64,000 nucleotides of DNA, from positions 44,901,754-44,965,753 of the forward strand of contig OV884011.1 in NCBI GenBank assembly GCA_930367205.1, written 5' to 3'. The translations under genes and the position numbers were made by a program. Positions within the stretch are counted from its first letter, which is position 1. Every line of letters begins with the position of its first letter. Below are positions 33,590-45,740 of the stretch, piece by piece. The DNA is from Acanthosoma haemorrhoidale. Lineage: Eukaryota; Arthropoda; Insecta; Hemiptera; Acanthosomatidae. The notes beneath the pieces were generated by a model that had not been told where the DNA came from, did not search any database, and saw only the letters and a list, made by a program, of their open reading frames with translations.

Positions 33590-33899
33590 ATGAAAAAGAT
33601 AGCCGTGTTTTTTCTCTTGATCATCTGTGTCCAGATGTGTACAGGATTTTTGAGCTGTAAGTCGTTTATCATTAATTTAAAGGACATTTTATTTTAGGTT
33701 GTTTAAAAAAAAAAAAATTTGTTTTCTAGGGCTCAAAGAGAAGAAGGAAGAGAAGAAGGCGTCAAAGGAGAAAACTAAAATAGTATACGTGGATAGACCG
33801 GTTGAAACCAGCAAAAGTTCTAAAGGATGTGGAGGGGGTGGCAGAGGGGGTGGCAGAGGTGGTGGTCGAGGGAGATCAGGAGGTCGGGGTAGGTGTTGA
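33590..33899 (+). CDS. Short secreted Lys/Glu then Gly/Arg-rich protein (two exons, 78 aa)
   Basis: Exon 1 is 33590-33656 (MKKIAVFFLLIICVQMCTGF, signal peptide) and exon 2 is 33730-33899. The 73-bp intron has donor GTAAGT, acceptor TTTTCTAG and phase 1, giving a Trp at the joint (LS-W-LKEKKEEK). The mature chain has a charged block (KEKKEEKKASKEKTKI), a linker IVYVDRPVETSKSSK, then GCGGGGRGGGRGGG ending GRGRC. The linker resembles the charged region of the VPQT-repeat protein (VVVERPSR). A terminal Cys is shared with the Gly/Ser/Tyr protein. AATAAA is at 33999-34004. It could be a basic linker or RNA- or polyanion-binding secreted peptide. It is too short for a domain call. Confidence 0.75.
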
Positions 33900-34004
33900 T
33901 AATGTTCTCGTGAAAAAAAAAAGACTACTTTCCTTTTGTTAATACAAGAACAGAAATTCAAAAAGTGATGCCATTAAAATCAGGTACATTTCAACAAAAT
34001 AAAA

Positions 34005-37000
34005 GATGTCTCATCTACATTTTAATACAATCAGTGTACATATTTGAAAGATAATAGAAATAAAATATGCTTATTGATGCTTTTTCTGTTGAGATTTTTA
34101 ACCTTACATTTCAGGTACTCTTGTTGTATGCTAAATGTTTTAATTTTTAAATAAAACTTGTGGTACTTATGTAATAACCCCTACCTTTTTTCTTGTCTTT
34201 TACATCCAGTTGAATGAATCTTAGATTGATATTAATGTTGGTATTGAATATTATGAATTAAAATGTTCTTCCACAGCAATAGAACTTCGGAGGGTACATG
34301 AATTTTTTTCCAATGTAAGCACAACACTCAAATAAACAATAAAAATTGTTGCCATGAATAAAAACAGTTTATAAAGTCTGTTAGCCAGATTGTTTATATT
34401 TTAATGATTAATACACATGCTTATACCCATTAAACTAATTTAAAGATTTCTTCAGAATGTAAGAATTTTGTCATACACTTGACAAAATGTAAATTTTATT
34501 TTAGTTTTTTCTTCCAACTGCATCCTCTCTTCCTGCCGATCTGGTAGTTACTTGCAAAATAAAGACTTTGTTGATCTCAGATAACAAAAGTTGATTATAA
34601 ATCATTGGTTGATGATGATAAAATATTCTTATTACAAATTATTGTTAAAGGAAAAAGTAACAGAGATTGGTGTGCTGTTGTAATGAATCTGCATAAATTA
34701 ATGCTATGTACCGATTTTTTTATGTAACTTTGTGCCACACTTTCACACTCACAAATAGATACCAGCACGATTAATGCAAATCCCGTAGTCTACTTTTTTA
34801 ATTGATTGTAAGAATTTAAAAACATCCACTCAATCACTGAAATTTCTGAAATCTGTTTCAGCACAGAAAAACATGGGGGGGGGGTCTACGACCTACCCCA
34901 TTTGAAGTAGGTGGGAACAGTCAGTTTGAAGTTGGAGCTGAAACAGACTACTAGGAATTGCTACAATTTCTAAGTTGGTGAGATGTATATTGAGAATGAT
35001 AATCACTGCTTGGAAACAACCTCAGTACTTCAAATGGTAGTGTTTCAATGTACTGAAATTGTAATTAAATAAAATGATAATTAATTACATATATAACATC
35101 CAAGTTATATCTGCATAGTATAACTGTCTGAGGTGTCAATAATCATCAGGTTATCGACCTTATTACCATTATTGTTATTATTACCATTTTTAAATTGTTA
35201 TGCAGGTATATTATTCAAAATTGGGCATTTAAAATCAGTTTCAATTTCAGACTTTCTGCGGGCAATGGGTATTTAATTTTATATCATCACTAAATATACA
35301 GTAGATCCCATTGTCTAAAAAAAAACTTTCTTTTGTGGTATTAAGGGGAAAAATGGTTCCAAGGGAGTAAAACTCGTATATATATTAATTCCTTGTATTA
35401 ATAATAAAATATTTGTATCAATAATAAAACCATTGGTCTTTCAAAGACTACTTTACTAGTTCAAATAGATTATTACATTAGATATAATTTTTGTTTGCAC
35501 TTTATTATTTAAGAAAGTTATTTAAGGTTTCCAAAAATCTCCATTAGAAAATTCATGTTTGGTTTTTTTGCATGATAATTATGTTATTCAGTAATATAAT
35601 AGTAAAATTAAAATAAATGAATAGATCTCAGATATAAATTATAATAAAAAATTGATTTCTTTATTTTTTAGACCTCTTCAAAACTTCAAAAATGATATTC
35701 ACTAAAAAATAGAGACTAATTTTAAGCCCTGAGGATGCCTTAATGATAAAAACATAGAAAGTTTATGAGTTACAAAATTTAGATAAATCATTCTCAATAA
35801 TAAGCAAATAAAGCTGTCTATAACAATCAAGAATCAATTATGCCTGGACCATAGTTACTTTCCTTTTATTTTATCATTATCTTGCAGGATAACATTATTA
35901 TCATTTGCAAAACTACTCTTATAATAGTTCCACTAATGAAGAGTTTAATATAAAAGTATAAAACCATGAGAATGAGTTAAAATCAATTTGTATGAGCTTT
36001 TATTATCAAAAATATAGAATCAGTATAAACTATTTTCATATTTGTAATTTATGATTTTAAATATTGTAATTAAAAAGGATTTTTTTTGTTCCGGTCACAT
36101 TACGGTCAATTCCATACTAGCTGAATAATAATTTGACCAAATTATGCTACTATAGTACATAATAATAACAGTCTAAGCGTTATTTTTGTCGAAATTGAAT
36201 CTTTCTGAAATTTCTTTTTATTGCATGGTTTTTTTAAAAACTCTTTTATCAATTTCTAGTCAACATTTTACAAATTGCAGCTGAAATGTCTGTGCCATAA
36301 TAATGATAATAAATTAATCAATGTAACCAATATTTTTATTTTGACTTAAGAGCCCATTTAAAAAAACAATTATAAATAATATATAAATGAATTTGAAGAA
36401 CAATTGAGTATTAAATTTGTTACATGAGGCTAAAACCACTATTGCATAACTTTAATATACCTCATTTGATAACATTAATTAATGATGATCATGAGATACC
36501 AATTTATAAGAATTTATACAAGATATCAATTATAAGTAGAATTAACACAAACCGAGAAGAGTGTACATACATGGTTTAGTAAGCACTCTTTGCCACAGAA
36601 AAAAACACAGGTAATATTATATTTTTACAGCATGTGGTCCTTAATGATGGTATAGAAAACATATAATTTGCAGTAATAGTATAATACATTGTTAAAAAAC
36701 GTATCCCTGAAAATATGTGTTTCCGGAGTTTCTTAGTTGTTCCCCAGAATCACAGATATAAACCATAATATTACACTTTATATTGGACCGATTCCATGTT
36801 TGCTAAAATATTTTTACTTTCTTATTTATAACGAGGAAAATGAGATTCAAAAAAAAATTGTAAAGAATAATAGTTTATTTTATAATGTTTCTCAATCTTT
36901 TGGTTCTACAAAAGTTCTAGAGCATAATTTTGAGTATTTCAAATGTATCATTTTAATATAATTGGCTAGAGAGTTGTATCTAATTAAAATAATGAAATTG

Positions 37001-37438
37001 TATTGATAGATGCAAAGCTTGATCTGGCCATGTGATATACTGTATATTACTGAGATTAAACTCATGTTTTGCGCCAGTTTTTGTAATCAACATTCAAAAA
37101 TATAACTGTTTAAAATAACAGCATTAGTTATGAAAGTAAAAAGACATACTTAGCATACTAAAATGAGCAGATGAAAAATATAATACACAACAATACAAAA
37201 TATTAATATTATCGAATTAATGAATATCAACATTTGCCAATCTCATGGTAACTCACCATTATAAATGAATTAAAAAATAAAGTTAAAAATATATATATAA
37301 TAAATTGTTAAAATAGCATAATATTAACAACTCATGATTATTTACTGGGGTAGAGGGGGGGAGGAGGAGGTAGTTGGTATATACTTTGGTATAACCCTTG
37401 GATCAAAATCTATGGAGAGAAACACTTAAGGCTCAATC
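34005..37438. other. Long intergenic AT-rich region
   Basis: No gene supported. Short frames (for example 36737-36961) lack coding character. Confidence 0.35.
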
Positions 37439-37439
37439 T

Positions 37440-37796
37440 GGGCTTAAGAAGAGACCTTTCATGGACATTTATTCCGGCTGATGTCCCGAAGCCTATTATT
37501 CAACTTATCAACAAGACAACTGGCACTCCTTTGAGAGGAAGAGTTTTCAAGGAGACTTCTATTCCCTGTGGACATCCGTTTGCTGACCTCCTTTGTTGGT
37601 TTCCAGGGATAACAAGTCCGATAACAACGAAGGAGCCTTCAAAACAGAACTTGTCATCGAGACAACTGGACGTCCTGTTTTTTGCCAAGGAAGAAGATTT
37701 CCCCTGGAGAAGTACCGCAAAGTTAAATCAGAGTTTTGGCAGATAGTTAAACAGGGAATATGCAGACCTCTAAGTGCCAATGGGCCAGGACTTTGA
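37440..37796 (+). mobile_element. Ty3/Gypsy pol fragment (protease-RT junction)
   Basis: The plus strand reads RRDLSWTFIPADVPKPII (end of the protease region), then FADLLCWFPGITSP, then after a frameshift ETTGRPVFCQGRRFPLEKYR and FWQIVKQGICRPLS. The last is the conserved start of Gypsy RT (TTGxPVxxxxRRLxPEK... GIxRPS). It is truncated and frameshifted. Confidence 0.8.
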
Positions 37797-37829
37797 AAAT
37801 GGTCGATAAGCTAAAATAACCTCACACAT

Positions 37830-38000
37830 AAATACAAACTGCTTACATACAAACAGTTACTAAACCCAATTTGGACACAAGGACTAGAACTATGGGGAAT
37901 ATCAAACGAATCGCGGTATTTCAATTCTAAGTCCTCAGAACAATCAACGCTCCTTTCTACATTACAAACTTATCCTTTCATAATGATTTTCATGTGTCAA
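37830..38000 (+). mobile_element. Jockey RT C-terminal fragment
   Basis: Plus-strand frame KLLTYKQLLNPIWTQGLELW aligns with KLLIYKVILKPIWTYGIELW of the two larger Jockey copies, followed by frameshifted FNSKSSEQST. It joins directly to the Gypsy fragment and is a non-functional relic. Confidence 0.75.
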
Positions 38001-38185
38001 AGGTTCTTAAGCTTATAAGATCAAGATTTTTGCCCTGGGAATAGGGTGGAAGGGTGTCTACATCCGGTGACAACACGAGTGAATAAAAGCTTACATCCCA
38101 ATTAATAATGCTGTAAACGCAAATTTTAATTTTTCAAATAAAGATGTTTACTTAAAATTATCGTCCCCAAAACACCTAACATATT

Positions 38186-38545
38186 ATAAGTATTCTTAAT
38201 AAGCACGCTGAGATCCATAATTCGATCCCCTTCATACTATGACACAATATGGTTAGGCTACAATTACTTTTTCATTACTCAGTAATTAACTTATATTAAT
38301 GAATACTTTTATTTTTAGCATCATTGAGGCATCAAGTGAAGCCTCTATGCAAAATAGCATGTCTATTAAAAAAATGACTGGTTGAGTTAAAGACAAAAAC
38401 ATGATTTTAATGACAGCTTTAATGGCTTTGTGTAATTACAGTTCAAAAATAAAAATGAAACGGTATTAATGAAGGCAAAGGGATCCTCAATTTGATAGGA
38501 AAATTGTTTTTAATTACCAAGTAATTAATAAAATAATAATACATA
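38186..38545 (+). repeat. Dispersed repeat, copy 1
   Basis: Shares collinear blocks with 51376-51715, including TTCGATxCCCT, TACTxAGTAAT and CTTTTATTTTTAG. These are followed by ATTGAGGCAT and ATCATGTCTAT-like segments, and both copies end near TACCxAGTAATTAAT. Non-coding and old. Confidence 0.55.
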
Positions 38546-40073
38546 ATATGCCACAGGACTGGTTTTATTTTAAGTACCATCAGGACATTAAATATATAAA
38601 AATAATTCAATAAAACTCAGGAAATTAATCAAGAGAAAGTAAATAATAAGATCAGAGAAACCATTATTTTCTGGGGTACTGTAGACTTAACTGTTTTTTG
38701 TTTTTTTAATTTGAAGCCTTATGTTTTTATATATGTTTCTGTCTGTTGTACTATTTTACTTATAAATAAGAAATTTTACTTCAAAATTTAATTTGATTAC
38801 ACGACAACATTTTTACCAAAAAACCTAATTAAAGGACATTATTAACTCATTCCCATTAATAATTAATTATTAATATATATAATAAATAATTATTAATTAA
38901 CTAATAATTATTAATAAACAAACAGTTTGGATTATACAGGTAGTTACGTGAATATTTAAATTGTTTTCTCCATTTTGGACATTTTAAAATAATAGCAATA
39001 TAAAAAAAAATACATCATGTTTTCATTGATGAATGCAGTGTTTTGCGATTTCTTTTTTCTATACCATCTTCAAGCAGTTTGCACTGGTTTTCATTTTTTA
39101 ATAAAAACCCGGCTCTAATGGTTCAAATTCAATGCTGTCTCCCCTTGGTGATTTGTGTCTTTTTCTATGATTTATATAAACTTTTATATTTGTATGCTGA
39201 TATTATTTAATATTACTATTTTATACCATAGCATGAATAAACGAGAAAAAAAATCTGAGGCATTTTCACCAATTAACTTATAATAAAAATTACAAGTTCA
39301 TGTTTTAATTTTATTATTTAAAATAGTCTTGATTTATTACTTGTTTTATTATTATATAGCTCTCAAAAAAATAACAAGGGAGGCAAAAATAACAGTGACA
39401 TAATATATATGTGATATATTGTTATGTTTTTATTTAATTTGATTAATTTAAATTTAATCTGAGGTTTATAGGTTCTTGTTAATATAAAAAGAAAACTCTG
39501 GCTAAAGGAAAATCAGATTTTACAAAATTCACCCTCATTTTATTTAAATACACAATCATGTCTGTGATACAAAACTACAAATTATTAAAAAAATTTATAA
39601 TTTACCTTAACATTATTAACTCTCAAATGGCCAGATTTACTAGTTTGTACATATTCTTCTTCTTGTTTCTTCACTTTAACTTTGTTTGCCATGCTGTCAG
39701 TAATATCCACTTGTATCTCTTCAATCCTTCTTTTCTGGATAAAATTCTTCTTCCTACTAATGTTTTTTCACATTCCAAATCACTATTAAATAAAAATTGT
39801 TCATTTTTCTTCAAATTTCACTATCTTTGCCTCATGCTTTCACCAATGGAACAGGACAACAATTCACTCTGCCTCCTTTTTTTCAACTCCCCCATTCTTT
39901 TCACTGGTCATCTGCCGCTCTTTTATGCCCGCTAATTTTTCAAATTAAAATTCAAATTTCACAAGTCAAATATCACAACAATATATGGTGATATATATGA
40001 TGATATAACAGTTTTATTATATTCAAGTGTATATACTTCAATTGTATATGTTGGCAATATATTTATACAGGAA
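38546..40073. other. AT-rich spacer with an ambiguous low-complexity frame
   Basis: A near-palindromic TAATTATTAA-rich tract lies at 38865-38925. At 39627-39935 the plus strand has a hydrophobic N-terminus after an ATG (MARFTSLYIFFFLFLHFNFV) but no shared exon structure. The minus strand there reads Lys/Glu-rich (NKVKVKKQEEEYVQTSKSG). Neither is supported as a gene. Confidence 0.3.
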
Positions 40074-40133
40074 CTTTATTTGCAATTGGATGTTATACTG
40101 CTTCTTGTAACTACACAGAGAGCAAGGAGATTC

Positions 40134-40352
40134 TCATTTGTGCCTGATAGTTCTCAGCTCTAGACCCTCTACCGTTTCACCTCCAAAGTCTTCACCACCT
40201 TCGAAGGCTCTTCTACCATCATTTTTATTAAAATAACCAGAACTGTTCCCTCCTCCATAACCTTGACCGCTTCCATAGCCTTGACCACCTTTGTACCCAT
40301 TTTCCTTACTGAACCTGTCACCATCCCCGTAGCCTTTACTGCCTCCATTACC
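40134..40352 (-). pseudogene. 3' part of a Gly/Tyr/Asn-rich low-complexity gene, interrupted by a Jockey insertion
   Basis: The minus strand reads 72 residues beginning GNGGSKGYGDGDRF, then GGQGYGSGQGYGGGNSSGYF, and ending LELRTIRHK with TGA at 40134-40136. An AATAAA (minus) lies about 55 nt downstream near 40075-40080. Upstream the frame meets TGA at 40353-40355 and TAA shortly before it, then the target duplication of the Jockey element. Beyond the element (from 42932 upward on the minus strand) the same frame is open and reads ASGKANYYNDN, a matching Tyr/Asn-rich composition. I infer one former exon split by the insertion and carrying two nonsense codons. No signal exon was confirmed. Confidence 0.6.
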
Positions 40353-40363
40353 TCAATCATATT

Positions 40364-42943
40364 AACAATTATCGAGGACGTGCTTTGCTGTCTGCACTCA
40401 CACGGAAACATTGCTCCACTATCACTCCTGACACAGCCACCTATTGGCCATCTGATCCCAACCGAAATCCTGATCTCCTTGACTTATTTTTTTACAATAG
40501 TTTAGGAACCCTAAACTATTCACTCACGCGCCTCGATGACCTCTCCTCTGATCATAGTCCTTTATTATTAACCATTTCCCTAAGACCAATTCACAAACTG
40601 TCTCCTCCTTCATTTATTAGGGGCCCAGTTGACTGGGACCACTTCCGCCAGCTTCTTACAGAGTCCGTAAACCTCAAATTGTCCCTGAAAACATCCCAAG
40701 ACCTAGACGATGCAGTGCATTCTTTGACTACTCTGGTCCAGAGGTCGGCTTGGGAGGCATCGCCACCCCATCGTCACCCAAAAATCCACAATCATAATCG
40801 TTTACCTCAGCATCTCATAGATCTAATCCAATCCAAACGCCGCTCCAGAACAGTGTGGCAAAGATCCCGGAATCCTGCTGATCGCCGCTCGTACAATCAG
40901 TACTGCCGATTGGTAAAGCGGCGATTGGCATCCTTCCGTTCCGATTCTTTCAATTCCTACCTCTCCTCTCTGTCTACCAGGGATAACTCCTTGTGGAATG
41001 TAACCGAAAAAATCCTAAAGTATCAACCTGTTTCACATCCACTCCGTCGTGATGATGGGTCCTGGGCGGCTTCGGATGGGGATAGGTCGGAGGAATTTGC
41101 TCTGCATTTTACCCATACTTTCACACCTCACCTTTCTCATCAAAGCCATACTCACCACAACGGTGGAAGATTTCCTCACTTCACCTATTCCTCTCTCTCT
41201 TCCACCAAAAGCCGTTAATCCCTCTGAGGTCAAATATCTTCTGAAAAACTTACCTTACCGAAAATCCCCTGGATATGATCTCCTTACTCCTCAAATTCTC
41301 AAACAACTTCCTCCTAAAGCCATAATCTTTTTAACCTATGTATATATAATTGCATTATCCGAACGACGCACTTTCCTCTCCTCTGGAAACATTCCATTAT
41401 TGTCCAATTCGCCAAACCCGGTAAACCACCCAATGACGCCTCATCTTACCGTCCAATTAGCCTACTCCCTATCCTCTCAAAAATATTTGAGAAACTCCTA
41501 CTAAAACGTCTACTTCCAATTGTTGAATCAAAAAACCTTTTTCCCACACACCAGTTTGGTTTCTGCCAACGACATTCCACTGCTCTACAAGGCCTTCACG
41601 TAGTTGATCACATCTCCTCAGCCCTTGAAACTAAACAGTATTGCACTACTGCCTTTCTCGATATAGCTCAAGCTTTTGACAGGGTTTGGCACGCAGGTTT
41701 GCTCTACAAGCTCAAAAGATATTTACCACAGACCCTTTTCCTAATCCTACAGTCCTACCTTTCAAACCGCTTCTTCCAAGTCTGCTGTGGTTTAGAATAC
41801 TCTAACTACTATCCCATAAATGCAGGAGTTCCACAGGGCAGTGTCCTGGGCCCCATCCTATATAACCTATACACCGCTGATGTCCCCTCTACTCCCAATA
41901 CCTTCTTGGCCACATTTGCAGATGACACTGCAGTCTTGTCATCCCACCCAGACCCCGACATAGCATCCCAAAACCTTCAAAAATACCTTGACGAGATCGA
42001 GTATTGGTGCAATTAATGGCGGATCAAAGTTAATGAAGCAAAATGCTCCCTCATTACCTTCACCCTTTGTCGCAAGTCTTGTCCACTAGTTTATTTTAAT
42101 TCTATTCCTCTCCCTGTGACTGAGACAGTACGGTACTTAGGCTTCCATCTCGACAAACGACTGACCTGGAACCCACACACGAGGCTAAAAAGACAAGAAC
42201 TAAACAGACGCTTTGGACAACTGTACAGACTACTTCAAAGGACATCCCATCTCTCAATAGAAAATAAACTACTAATCTACAAAGTTATACTTAAACCAAT
42301 CTGGACATACGGAATAGAGCTATGGGGGACAGCAAAAAAGTCGAACATCAAGCGTATCCAATCCTTTCAATTCAAAGTCCTGAGAACAATAGTAAATGCC
42401 CTTTATTATGTCAGCAACAAAGCCCTTCATAAAGAACCTTAATATACCCTACATTCTAGAACTCATCCCTTCCAAGTTTATGAAATTCCACAGTAGCCTT
42501 TCCAACCATCCTAATCCCGTAGCACAGTCTTTGCACTGCGCCACTCATCCCTATAATCCTCCTCGGAGACTGAAACGGCAGTGGCCTCGTGAACTGCTAT
42601 AAATACGTGACAGTGGGAGTCCTGGCAATGGCCAGTTTCTACAGTCATGTCCTGAGCGTCTGTGGCTCTCGTGCTCTTGGTCAGCCTCCACTGGCTAGTA
42701 TCTGGTGACGCGGCTGACGGAGGAGCGTGGGGGACTTCCCAAGACTCCGCTTTCTCTTCGCATGTGGATTCGGGAGGTCTCTTGGCTGTCTGTAAAATTG
42801 TATGAATGAGCGAGTGAATGATGAACTGTAAATATGGTATGAATGAGAGCATTTATCTTAATTACTTATTGCCTAATAAAAGGCAGATTGTAATTATAGC
42901 GCAATAAAGGAATATAATAATAATAAAAAAAAAACAATTATCG
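40364..42943 (+). mobile_element. Jockey-clade element, 5'-truncated, plus strand
   Basis: The body runs from about 40375 to 42932 and ends in an A-rich tail. It is flanked by AACAATTATCG at 40364-40374 and 42933-42943 (9-11 bp target duplication; the last two bases could belong to the element). It starts inside the ORF2 endonuclease domain and is closely related to the element at 0.46-3.8 kb, including the 3'UTR. Confidence 0.92.
40385..42602 (+). pseudogene. Jockey ORF2 relic with frameshifts and a nonsense codon
   Basis: The frame opens in the late endonuclease (RLDDLSSDHSPLLL) and passes without interruption into the RT N-terminus, unlike the copy at 2.7 kb. A 2-bp loss near 41158 and an indel near 41340 shift the frame. 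RT motifs GVPQGSVLGPILYN and FADD are present in the 41699-42016 segment, which ends at an in-frame TAA (42015) where the other copy has Gln. A further shift occurs near 42430. It is inactive. Confidence 0.9.
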
Positions 42944-43081
42944 TTATAGTAGTTGGCTTTCCCGGATGCTGTATTCCCTACAATGGATCCTGTTGGTCTG
43001 GATGGTCTATCCTGGATGGTCCTCATATGCAGCCGTCCAACATGAACTGACTCAAAGTGATGGCTGACACCCATTTATAGT
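42862..43081 (-). pseudogene. Possible 5' part of the interrupted Gly/Tyr/Asn-rich gene
   Basis: On the minus strand CTATAAATGG at about 43082-43073 precedes GAGTCAGTTC by about 30 nt, a TATA plus TCAGT initiator arrangement. The open frame then reads MRTIQDRPSRPTGS and ASGKANYYNDN up to the Jockey insertion. An acceptor-like ACAG|GA at 42990 would give phase 1. No signal peptide is visible, so the 5' structure is unresolved. Confidence 0.3.
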
Positions 43082-44590
43082 CCAATAAAAATGCATTTAT
43101 GCACCTATTCAAACATTTTTTTAACTTAAGTATTTATCTTCCGTTGTGATACTTTTTTTTTGCTGAAGGTATGTTAGATAGTCCGAAAAACAAAAAAACC
43201 TGGTCAACACACAACTAAACATTTCGTCACCGCTGGGAAAACTCTTCTAATGGATTATTCCTCAAGATTATTATAGATGAAAAAAACAAAAACGTTTTGT
43301 TAACTAGGGCATTGAGAACTTTAATTACGCAAAATTATTTTAAAATATTGATTACAAATTAATTAATAATTAGCACTTTGATGACTCATATTATGTTTAT
43401 TGGATGGGCCTTACTAAGTCTAGGCCATCCAGACTCGCTAGCTAAAACATAAGAGTTGTAAATCTATCTGGGTAATGGGGCATCAGAAATAGATGGGGGG
43501 GGGGGTCCATAATAGAAACACAATGTTTTAAATAAGTGAAATAACTATTTAATGCACTATAAACAGTAGAGTAAGTTAGCAAGAAGGCGGGCTCCTTTCA
43601 GACAATCTATGTACTACCAGGGAACACAACAGAACGAATGCACAGGACCTTCAAACGGACCGTCTAATTCAGGGTGCTGCCGCGAGATTAAACGCTTGTG
43701 GCGTATTATTGCATTTCCGGATCTGCCACGCCTACTCGGCTTTCCTGGTAATTTGCCGCGTCCCTGCGACTCTGTACAAGTAACTGTGCGGCTTCAGCTC
43801 ATAATGTATAAAAAATATTATCCCTGTTTAGGATTTTATGTTATACGTTGCTATATGAAATGCACTTCATAATTCATTTCAGTAATCCAATTAAAAAAAT
43901 AAAATAAGCATTTATATTAACATAATAATTATTTACATTATATCATTTATTTACAACAAAATGTTCAAGTAAATGAACGATAATGACAATCATGGCATGA
44001 ACATAAAAAACACATAATAATAGAAACTTATAACACGAAGGAGTAAAATATAGAAATAATTTAAGAGACAAAAGGTGTCTGCGAAAGGTTCAAGACTGTC
44101 AGAATATTTTAAAAATCAAGTTCTCCTTGACCAATAACAATAGTGGTAGTTATTTGATATCATAAATAAAGTAAACACTGGCAAGATCACAATTGACAAA
44201 TGTATTATACCAGGCAGAATTCAGGCGACGCACTCATGCTGCACGCCATTACATTAGGCACCTTTATACCAGGAAAATTTCAAATGTAAGGCCAAGTTAT
44301 TGATCAATGTGTTTCCGTTACCTAGGTCTTCCTCGTCCTGCACTGCCACATCGGAATCCGAAAAGAAGCAGTTCACTATTTTAACACATCCTATCGGTTA
44401 GCCCGAAAAGGGACAGCGAAAATATTATTGTCGTACCTCGGCAAGTCTTATTTGATTCCGAAAAGCAACTGCCTACAAATACCAACAAACACACCATCAA
44501 TCAATTGTCATTCCCTAACATTGAAAATAAATAAACACTTCATTCAATACCATTTTAAGCCAGGCAACAGAACTAAAACATTTAAATTTG
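43082..44590. other. Intergenic region
   Basis: No supported gene. About 43600-43810 is G+C-richer and has an open frame (87 codons) without recognised homology; it is possibly mobile-element derived. Confidence 0.35.
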
Positions 44591-44591
44591 A

Positions 44592-44800
44592 CTGCCGGGT
44601 CATCACGGGGAGGTCTAGTTGAGCCCTGGTGAAGGAAAGCGAGTTGAATACTGAGCTATGTCTCTATATCGGTGCTCTCCGGCAGTGCACTATGTCCAGG
44701 ACAAGGCCTAGATTCCTAGGCAGATTACGTGGTCTTGGAATGACCACGAGTTCACCCTCGGTTTCTGAGGGTAGGCAAAAACCTTGATCGGATTATCAGC
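44592..44800 (-). mobile_element. LTR 3'-end fragment
   Basis: In reverse complement it matches the 3' part of the LTRs at 4.2 and 22.2 kb (TGGTCATTCCAAGACCACG, GGACATAGTGCACTG, final ACCCGGCA). It sits directly downstream, on the minus strand, of the Gypsy integrase relic, so it is probably that element's 3' LTR. Confidence 0.65.
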
Positions 44801-44869
44801 TTCGAGTTTATGAGTATGAAAAAGAAGAATATTTCGTGAATGAGTCGATAAAGACAAAAATATAGTCAT

Positions 44870-45740
44870 CAAAATCGCTTTTTCCACTTAATTTCCTCCG
44901 ATATCTAAATGAACGGTGTACCGAGGTTCAGGAACGGTAGACATCGGGTGTAATCCTTGTGTGACCCCGAATCTCGTTTAGCCATGTTACATGTCACACA
45001 GTTCGCAACAAATTTCCTCACACATTGAGACAACCAGTAATGATTATATACAGCCTCTAAAGTTTTCTCCCATCATAAATGGATGTTATTGACAATGGAC
45101 CGTCAAAGGGAGTGTGGTATAATAGGGAAGCACTCAGTACTTGAGTTACGCTGAATTTCCCTACAACGTACACCAGATCGTATTTCATAAATATTCTAGA
45201 TTTCATCGTCTACCTCTTCAGAATTTAATTTTAACACAATCTCAGAAATTAAAGGGTCTTTATGTTGTTCAGCAAGAATCCAACGAGATGAACCTTAAGG
45301 TAATGCGACTGGTTAGTATGGATAGAAGATTCTAATACTTTCCTTATTCCTACCTATTTCCGTCTGCATGGCCTATCTGTATGAACAGCCGTGGGGATGT
45401 CTGTACTCTCCGTGTAGTACATTACTAGGGCTGTCCAGGGGTCTGCACATACCGTCTGTAACCTCATTCCCAATTCCTGTAGTATTATCCGGTTCTACTG
45501 TTGTATTCTCGAGGGCATTTCGACTAATAAAATCTACATAGGAATAAAATATTTTTTACTCTGTGAAGCTATTAATGATAAACAATCCGTAATTACCTCA
45601 GCGATATCCGTTACGAAAATTGTTAAAATATTTAATGGCATTGACTACTGCCAGTGTTTCAAGATCATATGAGTGATATTTCGATTCCTGAGGTGTCGTG
45701 AGTTTTGTGATGGTGTGAACAAGTGGAGGGGGTCTTGAGC
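44870..45740 (-). pseudogene. Ty3/Gypsy pol relic: RNase H and integrase zinc domain
   Basis: On the minus strand, 45720-45575 reads TTPQESKYHSYDLETLAVVN followed by AIKYFNNFRNGYR, the conserved Gypsy RNase H C-terminal block. At 45110-44900 it reads EKTLEAVYNHYWLSQCVRKF and VANCVTCNMAKRDSGS, the second half of the HHCC zinc-binding domain of integrase with its CxxC. Stops interrupt both. The RNase H, integrase, LTR order matches a Ty3/Gypsy element on the minus strand. Confidence 0.8.

Noticed and set aside
38865..38925. Replication origin or cruciform element
   Set aside because: The TAATTATTAA-rich near-palindrome is expected by chance in such AT-rich DNA, and no other feature supports a function.
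39558..39935. Signal-peptide-like hydrophobic frame as a further secreted gene
   Set aside because: No phase-1 donor after the signal region, no TATA at the expected distance, and the opposite strand is equally open with Lys/Glu-rich content. This is typical of T/A-biased sequence.
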